From an uncultured Pelagibacteraceae bacterium (GTDB taxonomy: Bacteria > Pseudomonadota > Alphaproteobacteria > Pelagibacterales > Pelagibacteraceae), in the NCBI GenBank assembly GCA_902627935.1, contig CACOLA010000005.1:1-59791 (forward strand): a stretch of 59,791 nucleotides of DNA, written 5' to 3'. Below, piece after piece: positions 1 to 8,725 of the stretch (its first letter is position 1; each line of letters begins with the position of its first letter). The notes beneath the pieces are model-generated. The model was not told the origin of the DNA. It saw nothing but the letters and a program-made list of their open reading frames with translations, and made no database searches. A program made the position numbers and the translations under genes.

Positions 1-747
1 ATATAAAAAAGCAAACAATGGAATCATCACTACAAGAAAAGTATTACGAATTAATTTTGTAACAGTTGCAACATTTAAAGTTTCTGGACTATTGAACTGT
101 TGATCATAGATAAGTCCAGCTGCTGCTACCTGAGATGTTTCATGAATTGCTGTTCCTAAAAATAGACCTGCATTAAGGTCGTTTTCATTGAAAAACCACT
201 CTGCAAAGTATGGATAAATGATCATAGCAATAACACCAAACAAAGTGATATTTGCTATAGCGTATGCAATTTCAGTTTTTTTTGCGTTTATCACAGGGGC
301 GGCTGCAACAATAGCAGTGGCTCCACAAACACTTGTGCCAATAGCTATTAAATATGACATTTTTGATGAGATAGGAACTTTTTTAATTAAAAGTTTAATT
401 AATATTAGTACTGAAAAAATACATACTATTATAAGAGGTATAGCGATTGATCCAAATTTTATAAATTCTTCAAAACTAAGTCTTATACCTAAAAAAATAA
501 TTCCAAGCTTTAGTATGTATTGTTGAGTAAAATCAAGACCAAGCATCATACCTGGTCGTGGTGTAAAAGCATTACCCATTATAATGCCTAGAATAATTGC
601 AATTAAAACAGTTGAAATTGGACTTTTGGATGTTCCAAATATTTCGATAGCTAAAACATTATTTATACCTTGAGAAAATAGATAAAATATTAAAGCTAGT
701 GCAACACCTGGAAATATAGATTTTAGATACTGTAATTTTTGAGACAC
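1..747 (-). CDS. YeiH/UPF0324 family membrane protein, putative sulfate/sulfite exporter (partial)
   Basis: The reverse strand is open from a GTG at 747 to the window edge, so the C-terminal end is missing. The translation is a chain of hydrophobic helices with the conserved family patch GTSVCGATAIVAAAPVI and a later GTAIHETSQVAAAG segment, both typical of YeiH-like (COG2855) proteins. The family is often called a putative sulfate exporter, and members (SuyZ/TauZ type) accompany sulfonate-degradation genes. It starts 6 bases after the suyB stop and is probably co-transcribed. I infer export of the sulfite or sulfate released by SuyAB and Xsc. No ATG is available near the start, so GTG is chosen; the exact start is uncertain. 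Confidence 0.85.
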   Translation of the reverse strand, partial: MSQKLQYLKSIFPGVALALIFYLFSQGINNVLAIEIFGTSKSPISTVLIAIILGIIMGNAFTPRPGMMLGLDFTQQYILKLGIIFLGIRLSFEEFIKFGSIAIPLIIVCIFSVLILIKLLIKKVPISSKMSYLIAIGTSVCGATAIVAAAPVINAKKTEIAYAIANITLFGVIAMIIYPYFAEWFFNENDLNAGLFLGTAIHETSQVAAAGLIYDQQFNSPETLNVATVTKLIRNTFLVVMIPLFAFLY

Positions 748-753
748 AGGATT

Positions 754-1920
754 CTAAGCACTTCTGTAAAGTTTAGTCATCACAAATTCTTTATGACCTA
801 AAGCTTCTGCACAAGTTAATCTTCCGTTAGCTACCCTTAATGTTGTTTTGATTAGTTCATCTCCTGCCTCAGATAAATTCATTTCCCGTGATAATATTTT
901 TGAAACATCACAATCAATATGTTCACCCATGCTTTTTACCGTAAGAGGATTTGCAGTAAGTTTAATAACTGGTTCTATAGGATTTCCAACAATATTACCT
1001 TGACCCGTTGGAAATAGATGTATGTTAAATCCCGCTGCTGCCTGAAGGGTTACACATTCTGCTGCAGCAGACGAAGTATCCATAAAATATAAACCCTTGC
1101 CTTTTTTTGGTTCTTCAGCTGGCTCTAATACATCTATAAATTTGCAATTACCAATTTTTTGAAAATTTCCAAAAGCCTTTTCCTCAATAGTTGTTAACCC
1201 ACCTGCAATATTACCCGCAGTAGGTTGACTTTCAGATAGGTCATCTGTTGCTTCCTTTAATATAAAATCATTATAATCATTCCAAGTTTTCATAAATTTA
1301 TCTGAAGCTTCTTTCGTAGCACCTCTAGAAGCACAAACTTTTTCTGCTCCAGTTAATTCTGAAGTTTCACCAAAACACAAATGAACTCCTAATGGCTCAA
1401 GTTTATCCATAAGATTACCAACTGTTGGGTTTGATGCTAGACCAGATGTAGTATCTGATTCTCCACATTTGACTGATATCCAAAGATCACTAATAGGACA
1501 TTCCTCTCTCTGTTTTTCTGAAGCCCACATAACAAACTCTTGAGCTTTCTTTGAGGCTTTCATTGTAGTTCCAATGTCTCCAGTACGCTCAATATGAAAA
1601 CCCTCAACAGGCTTTCCAGTCTTTGCAATTCCATCAACAATTCTTTTTGTCCATTTAGGCTCAATACCAATAACTATTACTGCCGCAACATTAGGATTAC
1701 AGCCTGTTCCAATCATAGTTCTGAAATGTAATTCTAAGTCAGCTCCAAATTGTAATCTTCCATACGAATGAGGAAGAGCGATCGTTCCTTTAATATTATT
1801 TGCAACTGCCTCAGCACAAGCATTTGAAATATCATCTACTGGTAAAATAATTACATGATTTCTAGTTCCAGCTCTTCCATTTTCTCTTTTATAACCTAAA
1901 AAACTTTTTGGAATTTCCAT
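754..1920 (-). CDS. suyB: (2R)-sulfolactate sulfo-lyase, large (beta) subunit SuyB, UxaA/altronate dehydratase superfamily
   Basis: The 388-residue protein matches the UxaA C-terminal-type hydrolyase fold at the usual SuyB length. Conserved blocks include GTGCNPN at residues 71-77, [10 protein letters not shown] at 151-160 and GETSELTG at 184-191. It resembles SuyB much more than altronate or galactarate dehydratases because of the N-terminal [10 protein letters not shown] block and the separately encoded SAF-domain partner next door. Established role: with SuyA it eliminates sulfite from (R)-3-sulfolactate, giving pyruvate in the cytoplasm. It lies 4 bases downstream of suyA, with the exporter-like gene directly after it. 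A different sulfonate or hydroxy-acid substrate is possible but less likely given xsc nearby. Confidence 0.88.
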   Translation of the reverse strand: MEIPKSFLGYKRENGRAGTRNHVIILPVDDISNACAEAVANNIKGTIALPHSYGRLQFGADLELHFRTMIGTGCNPNVAAVIVIGIEPKWTKRIVDGIAKTGKPVEGFHIERTGDIGTTMKASKKAQEFVMWASEKQREECPISDLWISVKCGESDTTSGLASNPTVGNLMDKLEPLGVHLCFGETSELTGAEKVCASRGATKEASDKFMKTWNDYNDFILKEATDDLSESQPTAGNIAGGLTTIEEKAFGNFQKIGNCKFIDVLEPAEEPKKGKGLYFMDTSSAAAECVTLQAAAGFNIHLFPTGQGNIVGNPIEPVIKLTANPLTVKSMGEHIDCDVSKILSREMNLSEAGDELIKTTLRVANGRLTCAEALGHKEFVMTKLYRSA

Positions 1921-1924
1921 ATAA

Positions 1925-2209
1925 TTACCATTTCTTTGTTTTTACATTATGAACATGAACATGTTCACCTTTTTTGATTGATTTTATAACTTTTCCAATA
2001 TCATGACCATATTTCAAGATTGTGTCACCCTCTTTTAAATCAACCATAGCAATTTTATGTCCTAAAGGTATTTCATCCATTGATTGAATGTCAGTTGAGC
2101 TATCATTCTCCATAATCCAGCATTTACAATCCTGTTTTGGGGTTATTTTCTCTATTACAACCACACCAACGTTATCTTTTTTATCGTGAATTATGATGTC
2201 AGTAGCCAT
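1925..2209 (-). CDS. suyA: (2R)-sulfolactate sulfo-lyase, small (alpha) subunit SuyA, SAF domain
   Basis: The 94-residue protein is a single SAF domain with the patterns IPLGHKIA (residues 47-54), YGHDIG (67-72) and GEHVHVHN (81-88), as in SuyA and the N-terminal part of UxaA-type dehydratases. The frame stays open upstream to a TTG at 2269, but the ATG at 2209 gives the normal family N-terminus (MATDIIIHD), so I chose it; the longer version adds 20 residues with no family match. It pairs with suyB 4 bases downstream. No clear Shine-Dalgarno sequence is visible. Confidence 0.87.
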   Translation of the reverse strand: MATDIIIHDKKDNVGVVVIEKITPKQDCKCWIMENDSSTDIQSMDEIPLGHKIAMVDLKEGDTILKYGHDIGKVIKSIKKGEHVHVHNVKTKKW

Positions 2210-2256
2210 AAATATAGTGTCGATTTCTTTGTTTGAAATTTGAGAAATCTTATATA

Positions 2257-2273
2257 TTAATCGCGTCAATTAA
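2257..2273. promoter_or_regulatory. Imperfect palindrome in the suyA/xsc divergent intergenic region
   Basis: The 116-base gap between the divergent suyA and xsc starts contains TTAAT (2257-2261) and ATTAA (2269-2273) flanking a GC-rich centre, CGCGTCA, in otherwise AT-only DNA. Such a site could be a shared operator for a sulfonate-responsive regulator, but no regulator gene is in the window and the arms are only 5 bp. A Shine-Dalgarno-like AGAAAGG lies at 2311-2317, 8 bases before the xsc ATG. Confidence 0.25.
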
Positions 2274-2325
2274 CAAATAGTTTTATAAATAATTAAAAAT
2301 TTACTGGTTTAGAAAGGCTCTATTA

Positions 2326-4110
2326 ATGACAAAAATGACAACAGAAGAAGCTTTTGTAAAAGTCTTACAAATGCACGGTATCGAACATGCCTTCGGTATT
2401 ATTGGTTCAGCTTTCATGCCGATCTCTGATATTTTCCCTGATGCAGGAATAACTTTTTGGGATGTTGCTCATGAAACAAATGGTGGATTGATTGCTGACG
2501 GATATACAAGATCTACTGGAAAAATGTCAATGGTAATTGCACAAAATGGACCAGGGATTACTGGATTAGTAACTCCAATCAAAACTGCTTATTGGAACCA
2601 CACGCCTTTATTATTAGTAACACCTCAAGCTGCAAACAAAACTATGGGTCAAGGTGGTTTTCAAGAAGTTGAACAAATGAATTTATTTAAAGATATGGTT
2701 TGTTACCAGGAAGAGGTGAGAGACCCATCAAGAATGGCTGAAGTTTTAAACAGAGTAATAGAAAAGGCAATTAGGGGTTCAGCACCAGCACAAATAAATG
2801 TACCAAGAGATTACTGGACACAAGTTATAGATATTGAATTACCACCAATAGTAAGATTAGAAAGACAAGGTGGTGGAGCCGATGCAATAGATAAAGCAGC
2901 AAAACTTTTATCAAATGCAAAATTTCCAGTTATTTTGTCCGGAGCAGGGGTAGTAATAGGTGGAGCAATTGAGGAAACCAAAAAACTAGCTGAAAAATTA
3001 GACTCACCAGTTTGTTCTGGTTATCAACATAATGATAGTTTTCCAGGGAGTCATCCATTAGCTGTAGGACCATTAGGATATAATGGATCAAAAGCTGCAA
3101 TGGAATTAATTTCTAAAGCAGATGTAGTTTTGGCTTTAGGAACTAGATTGAATCCTTTTTCAACTCTTCCAGGATATGGAATTGATTATTGGCCTAAGAA
3201 TGCAAGCATTATTCAAGTAGATATGAATCCAGACAGGATTGGATTAACAAAAAAAGTTACAGTTGGAATTAGTGGGGATGCAAAATTAGTAGCAACTCAA
3301 ATTTTAGAAAAACTATCATCAAACGCTGGAAATACTGATAGACAAAAAAGAAAAGATTTAATTCATCAAACAAAATCTGCTTGGTTACAAAAATTATCTA
3401 GTTTAGACCATGAAGATGATGATGAAGGAACAGTTTGGAATAAAGAAGCAAGAGAAAGAGATAAAGATAGAATGTCACCAAGACAGGCATGGAGAGCAAT
3501 TCAAGCTGGAATGCCTCAGGATGTAATTATTTCAAGTGACATAGGAAATAATTGTGCAATTGGAAACGCTTATCCTACTTTTGAGAAACCAAGAAAATAT
3601 TTAGCTCCAGGATTATTTGGCCCATGTGGTTATGGTTTTCCATCAATTCTTGGAGCAAAGATTGGATGTCCAGATACACCTGTAATTGGCTTTGCTGGTG
3701 ATGGAGCATTTGGAATAAGCATGAATGAAATGAGTTCTTGTGCTCGCGAGGAATGGCCTGCGATAACAATGGTTATTTTTAGAAATTATCAATGGGGAGC
3801 AGAAAAAAGAAATACAACACTCTGGTTTGATAACAATTTCGTAGGAACAGAATTAGACCCTGAATTAAGTTATGCAAAAGTAGCTGATGCTTGTGGTTTG
3901 AAAGGAGTAACGGTAAGAACTATGGAAGAAACTACAAGTGCTATCAAACAATCTTGTGAAGATCAAAAGAAAGGCATTACAACTTTTATTGAAGTTATAT
4001 TAAACCAAGAATTAGGCGAACCGTTTAGAAGAGATGCTATGAAGAAACCAGTAAGAGTTGCTGGTATTAAAAAAGAAGATATGAAGAAGCAACCTTCTTT
4101 AACCTCATAA
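2326..4110 (+). CDS. xsc: Sulfoacetaldehyde acetyltransferase Xsc (ThDP-dependent)
   Basis: The 594-residue protein has the usual length and three-domain layout of Xsc, a member of the acetolactate-synthase-like ThDP enzymes. The activating glutamate is E50 (in AHETNGG). The ThDP/Mg motif runs from GDG at 458-460 to N487 (IFRN). The N-terminal GIIGSAFMPISDIFP block and the C-terminal EPFRRDAMKKPVR block are typical of Xsc rather than acetolactate synthase. Established reaction: sulfoacetaldehyde + phosphate gives acetyl phosphate + sulfite. It is divergent from suyAB and followed after 39 bases by a FAD oxidoreductase. No phosphate acetyltransferase gene is in the window. Confidence 0.95.
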   Translation: MTKMTTEEAFVKVLQMHGIEHAFGIIGSAFMPISDIFPDAGITFWDVAHETNGGLIADGYTRSTGKMSMVIAQNGPGITGLVTPIKTAYWNHTPLLLVTPQAANKTMGQGGFQEVEQMNLFKDMVCYQEEVRDPSRMAEVLNRVIEKAIRGSAPAQINVPRDYWTQVIDIELPPIVRLERQGGGADAIDKAAKLLSNAKFPVILSGAGVVIGGAIEETKKLAEKLDSPVCSGYQHNDSFPGSHPLAVGPLGYNGSKAAMELISKADVVLALGTRLNPFSTLPGYGIDYWPKNASIIQVDMNPDRIGLTKKVTVGISGDAKLVATQILEKLSSNAGNTDRQKRKDLIHQTKSAWLQKLSSLDHEDDDEGTVWNKEARERDKDRMSPRQAWRAIQAGMPQDVIISSDIGNNCAIGNAYPTFEKPRKYLAPGLFGPCGYGFPSILGAKIGCPDTPVIGFAGDGAFGISMNEMSSCAREEWPAITMVIFRNYQWGAEKRNTTLWFDNNFVGTELDPELSYAKVADACGLKGVTVRTMEETTSAIKQSCEDQKKGITTFIEVILNQELGEPFRRDAMKKPVRVAGIKKEDMKKQPSLTS

Positions 4111-4149
4111 GATCTTTTAAATTGTAATCAATTGTCGTAATCTTCTAAT

Positions 4150-5454
4150 ATGGAAGTTATTAATGATAATCATTGTAGTTGGGTTAACGATTTAAACCAG
4201 AGAAGTAATATTCAAATACTTTCTTCTGATTTAGACTGTGAATGGTTAATTATAGGTGCAGGCTATACAGGATTATCTGCAGCAAGAAAATTAGGCCAAC
4301 TTTATCCTAACCAGCAAATAATAATAATAGATGCTCAATTAGCAGGTGAGGGAGCAAGTTCAAGAAACTCAGGCTATCTAGTTGATACAACTCTTAATGA
4401 CGGCTTTACATCTAACAAAGAATTAGAAAATTATAAAAAAAAAGCTGACATTTACAAATTAGGGATAGAGGCAGTTAAAAGATTTATTAAAGAATATCAG
4501 GTAGATTGTGACTGGAATGAATGTGGCAAATTTTTCGCATCATCAAAAGAAGAAGACAGCAAAATTTTAAAAAATTTCTCTGAAACTTTATCTAAATTAG
4601 GTTTTGAACATAGTTTGTTATCTAATAGCGATCTAAAAAAAAGATTAGGAACTAATTTTTATAATATTGCTTTATACACAAAAGGAGGAATTTTATTACA
4701 TCCAGGCAAACTGGCTAGAGCTATGGTCGATACGTTGCCTGAAAATGTAACTCTTTATGAAAACTCCTCATTACTAAATTGGAAAAAAATTAATGACAAA
4801 GTAGTTTGTAATTTTAAGAATGGATTAATTAAAACTAATAAAATTATATTTGCAACTAATGGATTTTTAAAATCTTTAGGATTAAAATCAAATTACAATT
4901 TTCCTATTACTTTAACAGCAAGTATGACTCGATCTTTAACTGACAAAGAGTTTGAGTCTATCGGCAAGCCAAAAGAATGGGGAGTTTTGCCAGTTAGACC
5001 AATGGGTGCTACTGTAAGAATGACTAAAGATAGAAGAATTTTAATTAGGAATACTGCAGAAGTTTATAATCCTTATCAAATGTCTCAATCTGAATTAAAC
5101 AAAAGATCATTAAAACAAAAAATTGGAATTAAAAAAAGATTTCCACATTTACCTAATGATATTATTCAATCTTCTTGGTCAGGTATTGTTTCAAGAACTA
5201 GAAATAGTTCTCAAATCTTTGAAAAAATAGATAAAAATATATTTGCTGCGGGTTGCTATAATGGTTCAGGTATTGGAGTTGGCACTTTATTTGGGGAGCA
5301 AATTGCCGTTAAAGCAAGTAATGAAAATTCAAAAGAAATAGAAACTATTGAATTAAGAAAAAAACCAACATGGTTGCCACCTCAACCCTTTTTAAATCTA
5401 GGTGTTAAAGCAAGGCTAGTATATGAGAGGTTGAAAGCAAGATCTGAGATTTAA
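4150..5454 (+). CDS. FAD-dependent oxidoreductase, DAO (D-amino-acid oxidase/GlpO-like) family
   Basis: The 434-residue protein starts with about 30 polar residues, then a Rossmann dinucleotide motif GAGYTG (36-41) ending in an acidic residue at D61, followed by GASSRNSGY, typical of amine or amino-acid oxidases of the DAO fold. A C-terminal FAD-contact region (AAGCYNGSGIGVGTLFGEQIA, split here as AAGCYNGSGIG and VGTLFGEQIA) is present. It lies 39 bases behind xsc on the same strand. I infer oxidative deamination of an amine that yields an Xsc substrate; taurine dehydrogenase subunit TauY is also a FAD protein. The sequence alone does not prove the substrate, and a dimethylglycine- or putrescine-type oxidase is possible. 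Confidence 0.8.
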   Translation: MEVINDNHCSWVNDLNQRSNIQILSSDLDCEWLIIGAGYTGLSAARKLGQLYPNQQIIIIDAQLAGEGASSRNSGYLVDTTLNDGFTSNKELENYKKKADIYKLGIEAVKRFIKEYQVDCDWNECGKFFASSKEEDSKILKNFSETLSKLGFEHSLLSNSDLKKRLGTNFYNIALYTKGGILLHPGKLARAMVDTLPENVTLYENSSLLNWKKINDKVVCNFKNGLIKTNKIIFATNGFLKSLGLKSNYNFPITLTASMTRSLTDKEFESIGKPKEWGVLPVRPMGATVRMTKDRRILIRNTAEVYNPYQMSQSELNKRSLKQKIGIKKRFPHLPNDIIQSSWSGIVSRTRNSSQIFEKIDKNIFAAGCYNGSGIGVGTLFGEQIAVKASNENSKEIETIELRKKPTWLPPQPFLNLGVKARLVYERLKARSEI

Positions 5455-5477
5455 TTGATAATTTAAAATGACAAATC

Positions 5478-5792
5478 TCAACAATTTTTTTTTTCTTTGA
5501 TCTTATTTAAGTGGGCGGCTCTTTCTTTTGCTGCTTTAGATGCTATTTCAATATTATCTGCTGAAAAAAATAATCCGGGTAGAAAAAATAATATTGCACC
5601 TACATTATGTGGTTTCCCAGCTTTTTTAGCTTCTTGAGCTTCATCGAAGTATTGATTTGCTTCTGCAATTTGAGAGTTAAGTTCTTTACAATTTAATTCG
5701 TTATCATTAGGTTGAATAACATTAACTACAGTAGGATTTGCACACGATATTACAAATAAAGTTATAGTTAATAATACAAAGTTTTTATACAT
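5478..5792 (-). CDS. Small putative lipoprotein, function unknown
   Basis: The 104-residue protein has a hydrophobic N-terminal signal and a lipobox ending at C17 (FVISC), so it is predicted to be lipid-anchored. A hydrophobic patch (VGAILFFLPGLFF, about residues 64-76) sits between two charged, helix-prone segments (roughly residues 38-60 and 80-103). I do not recognise a named family. It is the last gene of the minus-strand operon, 7 bases after the hydratase-like gene, and converges on the FAD oxidoreductase 23 bases away. Confidence 0.7.
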   Translation of the reverse strand: MYKNFVLLTITLFVISCANPTVVNVIQPNDNELNCKELNSQIAEANQYFDEAQEAKKAGKPHNVGAILFFLPGLFFSADNIEIASKAAKERAAHLNKIKEKKNC

Positions 5793-5799
5793 AGAATAA

Positions 5800-6573
5800 T
5801 TATTTTATCTTAGTTTTTACATATCCCAGTTTATCAATTCTACCAATATAAAGGCCTTTACTTTTAATTGGAACTACACCAACTGTTGAGCCGGTAAAAA
5901 CCCAGAAATCCTTATTTAAGTTAACCTTGTCTTTTTTGACTTTATTCAAAACAAATCTTAGAGAATTTAAAGGGTTTATATAAACAGTATTTGTGTTACC
6001 AGCTACATATTGGTTAATTTTTTTGTTCATAATAGCAGTTTTTAAATTACCAAAATTTATTTTTTTATATTTCTTAGAATTTCCTTTTAAAAATTTTACA
6101 TTAGCACCAAAATCACTACACAAATCTGCAAATGATTTAATTCCTCTTTTTCTTTGTCTATACCCAACAACTTCAATACATGGCGCCATATAATATATAA
6201 ATCTAGAAATATTTTTCATAGTAATATGACCTTTATATGAGAAAAAAGATTTCCTAACCTTGTAACAAACTTCAAGTTCTATTCCTAAAGTAGATTTATT
6301 TATTTTTACACTTTTGCCACTTTTTAAAAAGTTATTCTTGTAAACTGACGCATAAAATGGTTCCTTTTCTTTAAATTTTTTTATTAGCGGTATTCCAGTG
6401 CCAGCTGCTTTGAAGCCAATTACAGGTAATTTAATTTTACTTTCACATAATTTTCTTAACTTTTGCGCTTCGTTCAAATTTTTTGTAAATTTAGATGGGA
6501 TAGGAGAGATTATTTTATTATTTAAAAAAGCATCCACTAGCCTGTTTGAGGTTTTTTCTATAAGAGTTTTCAT
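5800..6573 (-). CDS. 2-keto-4-pentenoate hydratase/fumarylacetoacetate hydrolase-like protein
   Basis: The 257-residue protein matches the MhpD-type hydratase/decarboxylase branch of the FAH superfamily. The acidic metal-binding patch appears as GIELEVCY near residues 98-105, and a C-terminal FTGSTVGVVPI block corresponds to the usual TG-S/L-T-G segment. The expected chemistry is hydration or decarboxylation of a 2-oxo acid. It is very lysine-rich and follows the M23 gene after 3 bases. Substrate unknown; being co-transcribed with a GMC dehydrogenase and an SDR fits a role in organic-acid catabolism, but that is inference. Confidence 0.75.
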   Translation of the reverse strand: MKTLIEKTSNRLVDAFLNNKIISPIPSKFTKNLNEAQKLRKLCESKIKLPVIGFKAAGTGIPLIKKFKEKEPFYASVYKNNFLKSGKSVKINKSTLGIELEVCYKVRKSFFSYKGHITMKNISRFIYYMAPCIEVVGYRQRKRGIKSFADLCSDFGANVKFLKGNSKKYKKINFGNLKTAIMNKKINQYVAGNTNTVYINPLNSLRFVLNKVKKDKVNLNKDFWVFTGSTVGVVPIKSKGLYIGRIDKLGYVKTKIK

Positions 6574-6576
6574 TTT

Positions 6577-7380
6577 TTATTTTAATACTGACATAGGGTC
6601 TAGTCTTGTTTGGAACCAATTTATTCTAAAATCTAAATGAGGACCAGTCGATCTACCTGTTGACCCTACAGTTCCTATGATATCACCTTGATTAATTTTA
6701 TCACCAATCGAAACTATAACCGTTTCAAGATGTGAATATATAGTTGATATACCATGACCGTGGTCCATTATAATTGTGCCGCCTGTATAATAAAGATCTT
6801 CCTCTGCCAATGTTACCACTCCTGTGGCTGACGATTTAATCATAGTTCCTTGTTTAGCAGCAATATCTATTCCATAATGAGGCCACTTAGGCTTACCATT
6901 TAAAATTCTTTGACTACCATAAACACCACTAATAATACCTTCGACAGGCATAATAAATTGATCTTTAAAAAAAGGTAAATTTGAATTTATTGATCTAGCT
7001 TCACCAATCTTATTATTCTCCTCTCTTATTCTTTTATAGACCGACTCTGGTGGTGTAACTTTACTTTCTGGAAGACCATCTATTCTTTGAATTCTATATT
7101 TTCTTTTCAGAACTTTTTTAATAATTATATTTTTTTTTCCATTAAGAATTTTTGTTATTGATATATCAAATTTTCTATCTCTATCCAAACCAAAAACAAA
7201 ATAACCATCTTTTGATACATTAACTTTTTTTTTATCTATAATTATTTTTGCAGATGGATCAGTGATACCAATAATATAATGACCTTGTAAAAATTTTCCC
7301 TTAAACTCAATAGCATTAAGACTGTTTGGTATAAATAAAAATATTAATAATAAAAATTTTGTTATTATTTTGCTGTCCAT
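6577..7380 (-). CDS. M23/LytM-family peptidase-like protein, exported
   Basis: The 267-residue protein has an N-terminal signal peptide (hydrophobic to about residue 23), a linker region, and a C-terminal LytM domain (about 140-265). Visible active-site elements are H168 and D172 (HYGID), H217 (YSHLE), and H248-L-D250, where the classical family has His-x-His. The second His, normally a zinc ligand, is therefore replaced by Asp; the GPHLD variant recurs in alphaproteobacterial members as far as I recall. It could be a peptidoglycan endopeptidase or a non-catalytic amidase activator. It overlaps the upstream SDR by 16 bases. Confidence 0.85.
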   Translation of the reverse strand: MDSKIITKFLLLIFLFIPNSLNAIEFKGKFLQGHYIIGITDPSAKIIIDKKKVNVSKDGYFVFGLDRDRKFDISITKILNGKKNIIIKKVLKRKYRIQRIDGLPESKVTPPESVYKRIREENNKIGEARSINSNLPFFKDQFIMPVEGIISGVYGSQRILNGKPKWPHYGIDIAAKQGTMIKSSATGVVTLAEEDLYYTGGTIIMDHGHGISTIYSHLETVIVSIGDKINQGDIIGTVGSTGRSTGPHLDFRINWFQTRLDPMSVLK

Positions 7381-8135
7381 CCACCATCAACCAATAATGA
7401 AGTTCCGGTAATCATTGATGCTGCGTCTGATGCCAAAAAGACAGCCGCAGAAGCTACATCAGATAACTCTGCAAATCTGCCAAGTGGTATATTACCCAAA
7501 ACTTCTCTTTTAAATTTTTTACTTTTAAGAAACTTACTTGTCATTGGTGTTACAACAAATGTAGGACATACTGTATTGACTCTTATATTGTACTTAGCTA
7601 GGTCTAGTGACATTCCTTTAGTAAGACCTTCTAAGCCAAATTTTGTCATATTGTATACACTTCTTATTGGTCCACCCACATGACCCATTTGAGATGACAT
7701 ATTTATAATAGCACCTCCAATTTTTTTTCTATTTTTACTTTTAATCATTTTTAATGCACATAGCTGAGCAAGATTAAAAGTAGCAATAGTATTTATCTTT
7801 ACCAGGTACTTCATATTTTTAGTTTTAACTTTTGTGAAGTGCTCAGGAATATTATTTCCAGCATTATTTATTAAAATATCTATTTTAGGCTGTTTATTTA
7901 TAATATCTTTAATTTCATTGTAATTAGTGATGTCACATATGTAAGATTTACATTTAGATTTGAGTTTGTTTATTTTCTTTGAAACTTCTTCTAAATCTTT
8001 TTTAGTTCGACTAATTATTACTAAATTAGCTCCAGCTTCTGCAAGTGCGATTGCGCAAGCTCTTCCAAGTCCTTTTCCTGCACCAGTAACAACTGCTGTT
8101 TTATTTTTTAGATTATAATTTTTTAAGTACATCAT
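7365..8135 (-). CDS. Short-chain dehydrogenase/reductase (SDR), classical type
   Basis: The 256-residue protein has the NAD(P)-binding TGAGKGLG (residues 17-24), NNAG (90-93), N114, and catalytic S148, Y161 and K165 (YNMTK). The C-terminal end, GTSLLVDGGWT, is typical of FabG/gluconate-5-dehydrogenase-like enzymes. Two ATGs stand in tandem; the first overlaps the end of the terC gene by 4 bases, and the second begins 1 codon later. It is embedded between terC and the M23 gene in the minus-strand operon. Substrate cannot be read from the sequence; a sugar-acid or hydroxy-acid oxidation is plausible. Confidence 0.87.
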   Translation of the reverse strand: MMYLKNYNLKNKTAVVTGAGKGLGRACAIALAEAGANLVIISRTKKDLEEVSKKINKLKSKCKSYICDITNYNEIKDIINKQPKIDILINNAGNNIPEHFTKVKTKNMKYLVKINTIATFNLAQLCALKMIKSKNRKKIGGAIINMSSQMGHVGGPIRSVYNMTKFGLEGLTKGMSLDLAKYNIRVNTVCPTFVVTPMTSKFLKSKKFKREVLGNIPLGRFAELSDVASAAVFLASDAASMITGTSLLVDGGWTAK

Positions 8136-8725
8136 AAAAATAATATTTTAATATCAGTATAAATCAATTCAATAGCGACAATTAATATTGCCAATAAACC
8201 AGCCCACGCAATCCACTTATATTTCTTGATCCAATTAGATATTAATGTTGCAGCTGTTGCCATTAATACTATTGATAAAACTAGACCAAAAACTAATAAA
8301 TAATAGTGATCTCCAGCTGCACCAGCAACTCCCAAAACATTATCCAAGCTCATAGTAAAATCGGCTAACAAAATTGTCCAAATAGCTTTTAAGAAACTAG
8401 AGCTATCGACTTTAATATCACTTTCGTGATCTGATCCTTTTACAACGTCTTTGTAAAGTTTATAGACTATATAAAGAAGTAGAAGACCGCCAATTAATCT
8501 TAAACCAGTAATTTGTAATAAATAAGCAGTTAATAAAGTTAAAACTATCCTTAAAACAACCGCTCCACTTATACCCCAAAAAATTATTTTTTTTCTTTGC
8601 TCTAAAGGAAATTTAGATGCAACCATCCCAATTATTATTGCGTTATCGCCTGCTAGAACAAGATCAATTAATATAATTTGTGTTAAAATAGTTATTTGTT
8701 CTGGAGTGATGAAATCAGTGAACAT
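8132..8725 (-). CDS. TerC/YjbE family integral membrane protein
   Basis: The 197-residue protein is built of about six to seven membrane helices with the signature acidic motifs DLVLAGDNAI (about residues 21-30) and DFTMSLDNVLG (about 121-131), which are diagnostic of the TerC superfamily. Members are linked to tellurite resistance and, in better studied cases, to metal (manganese) export or metalation of exported proteins. Its job in this operon is not obvious. It overlaps the GMC dehydrogenase by one base and the SDR by four, so translation is probably coupled. Confidence 0.85.
   Translation of the reverse strand: MFTDFITPEQITILTQIILIDLVLAGDNAIIIGMVASKFPLEQRKKIIFWGISGAVVLRIVLTLLTAYLLQITGLRLIGGLLLLYIVYKLYKDVVKGSDHESDIKVDSSSFLKAIWTILLADFTMSLDNVLGVAGAAGDHYYLLVFGLVLSIVLMATAATLISNWIKKYKWIAWAGLLAILIVAIELIYTDIKILFL

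Noticed and set aside
218..526. 102-residue plus-strand ORF
   Set aside because: It is the complement of the YeiH/UPF0324 gene, whose minus-strand translation has clear family motifs; the plus frame has none.
2209..2269. N-terminally extended suyA starting at TTG 2269
   Set aside because: The extra 20 residues have no counterpart in SuyA proteins, and the ATG at 2209 gives the normal N-terminus.
3575..3769. 64-residue minus-strand ORF inside xsc
   Set aside because: It lies within the conserved ThDP-binding part of Xsc and shows no protein-like features.
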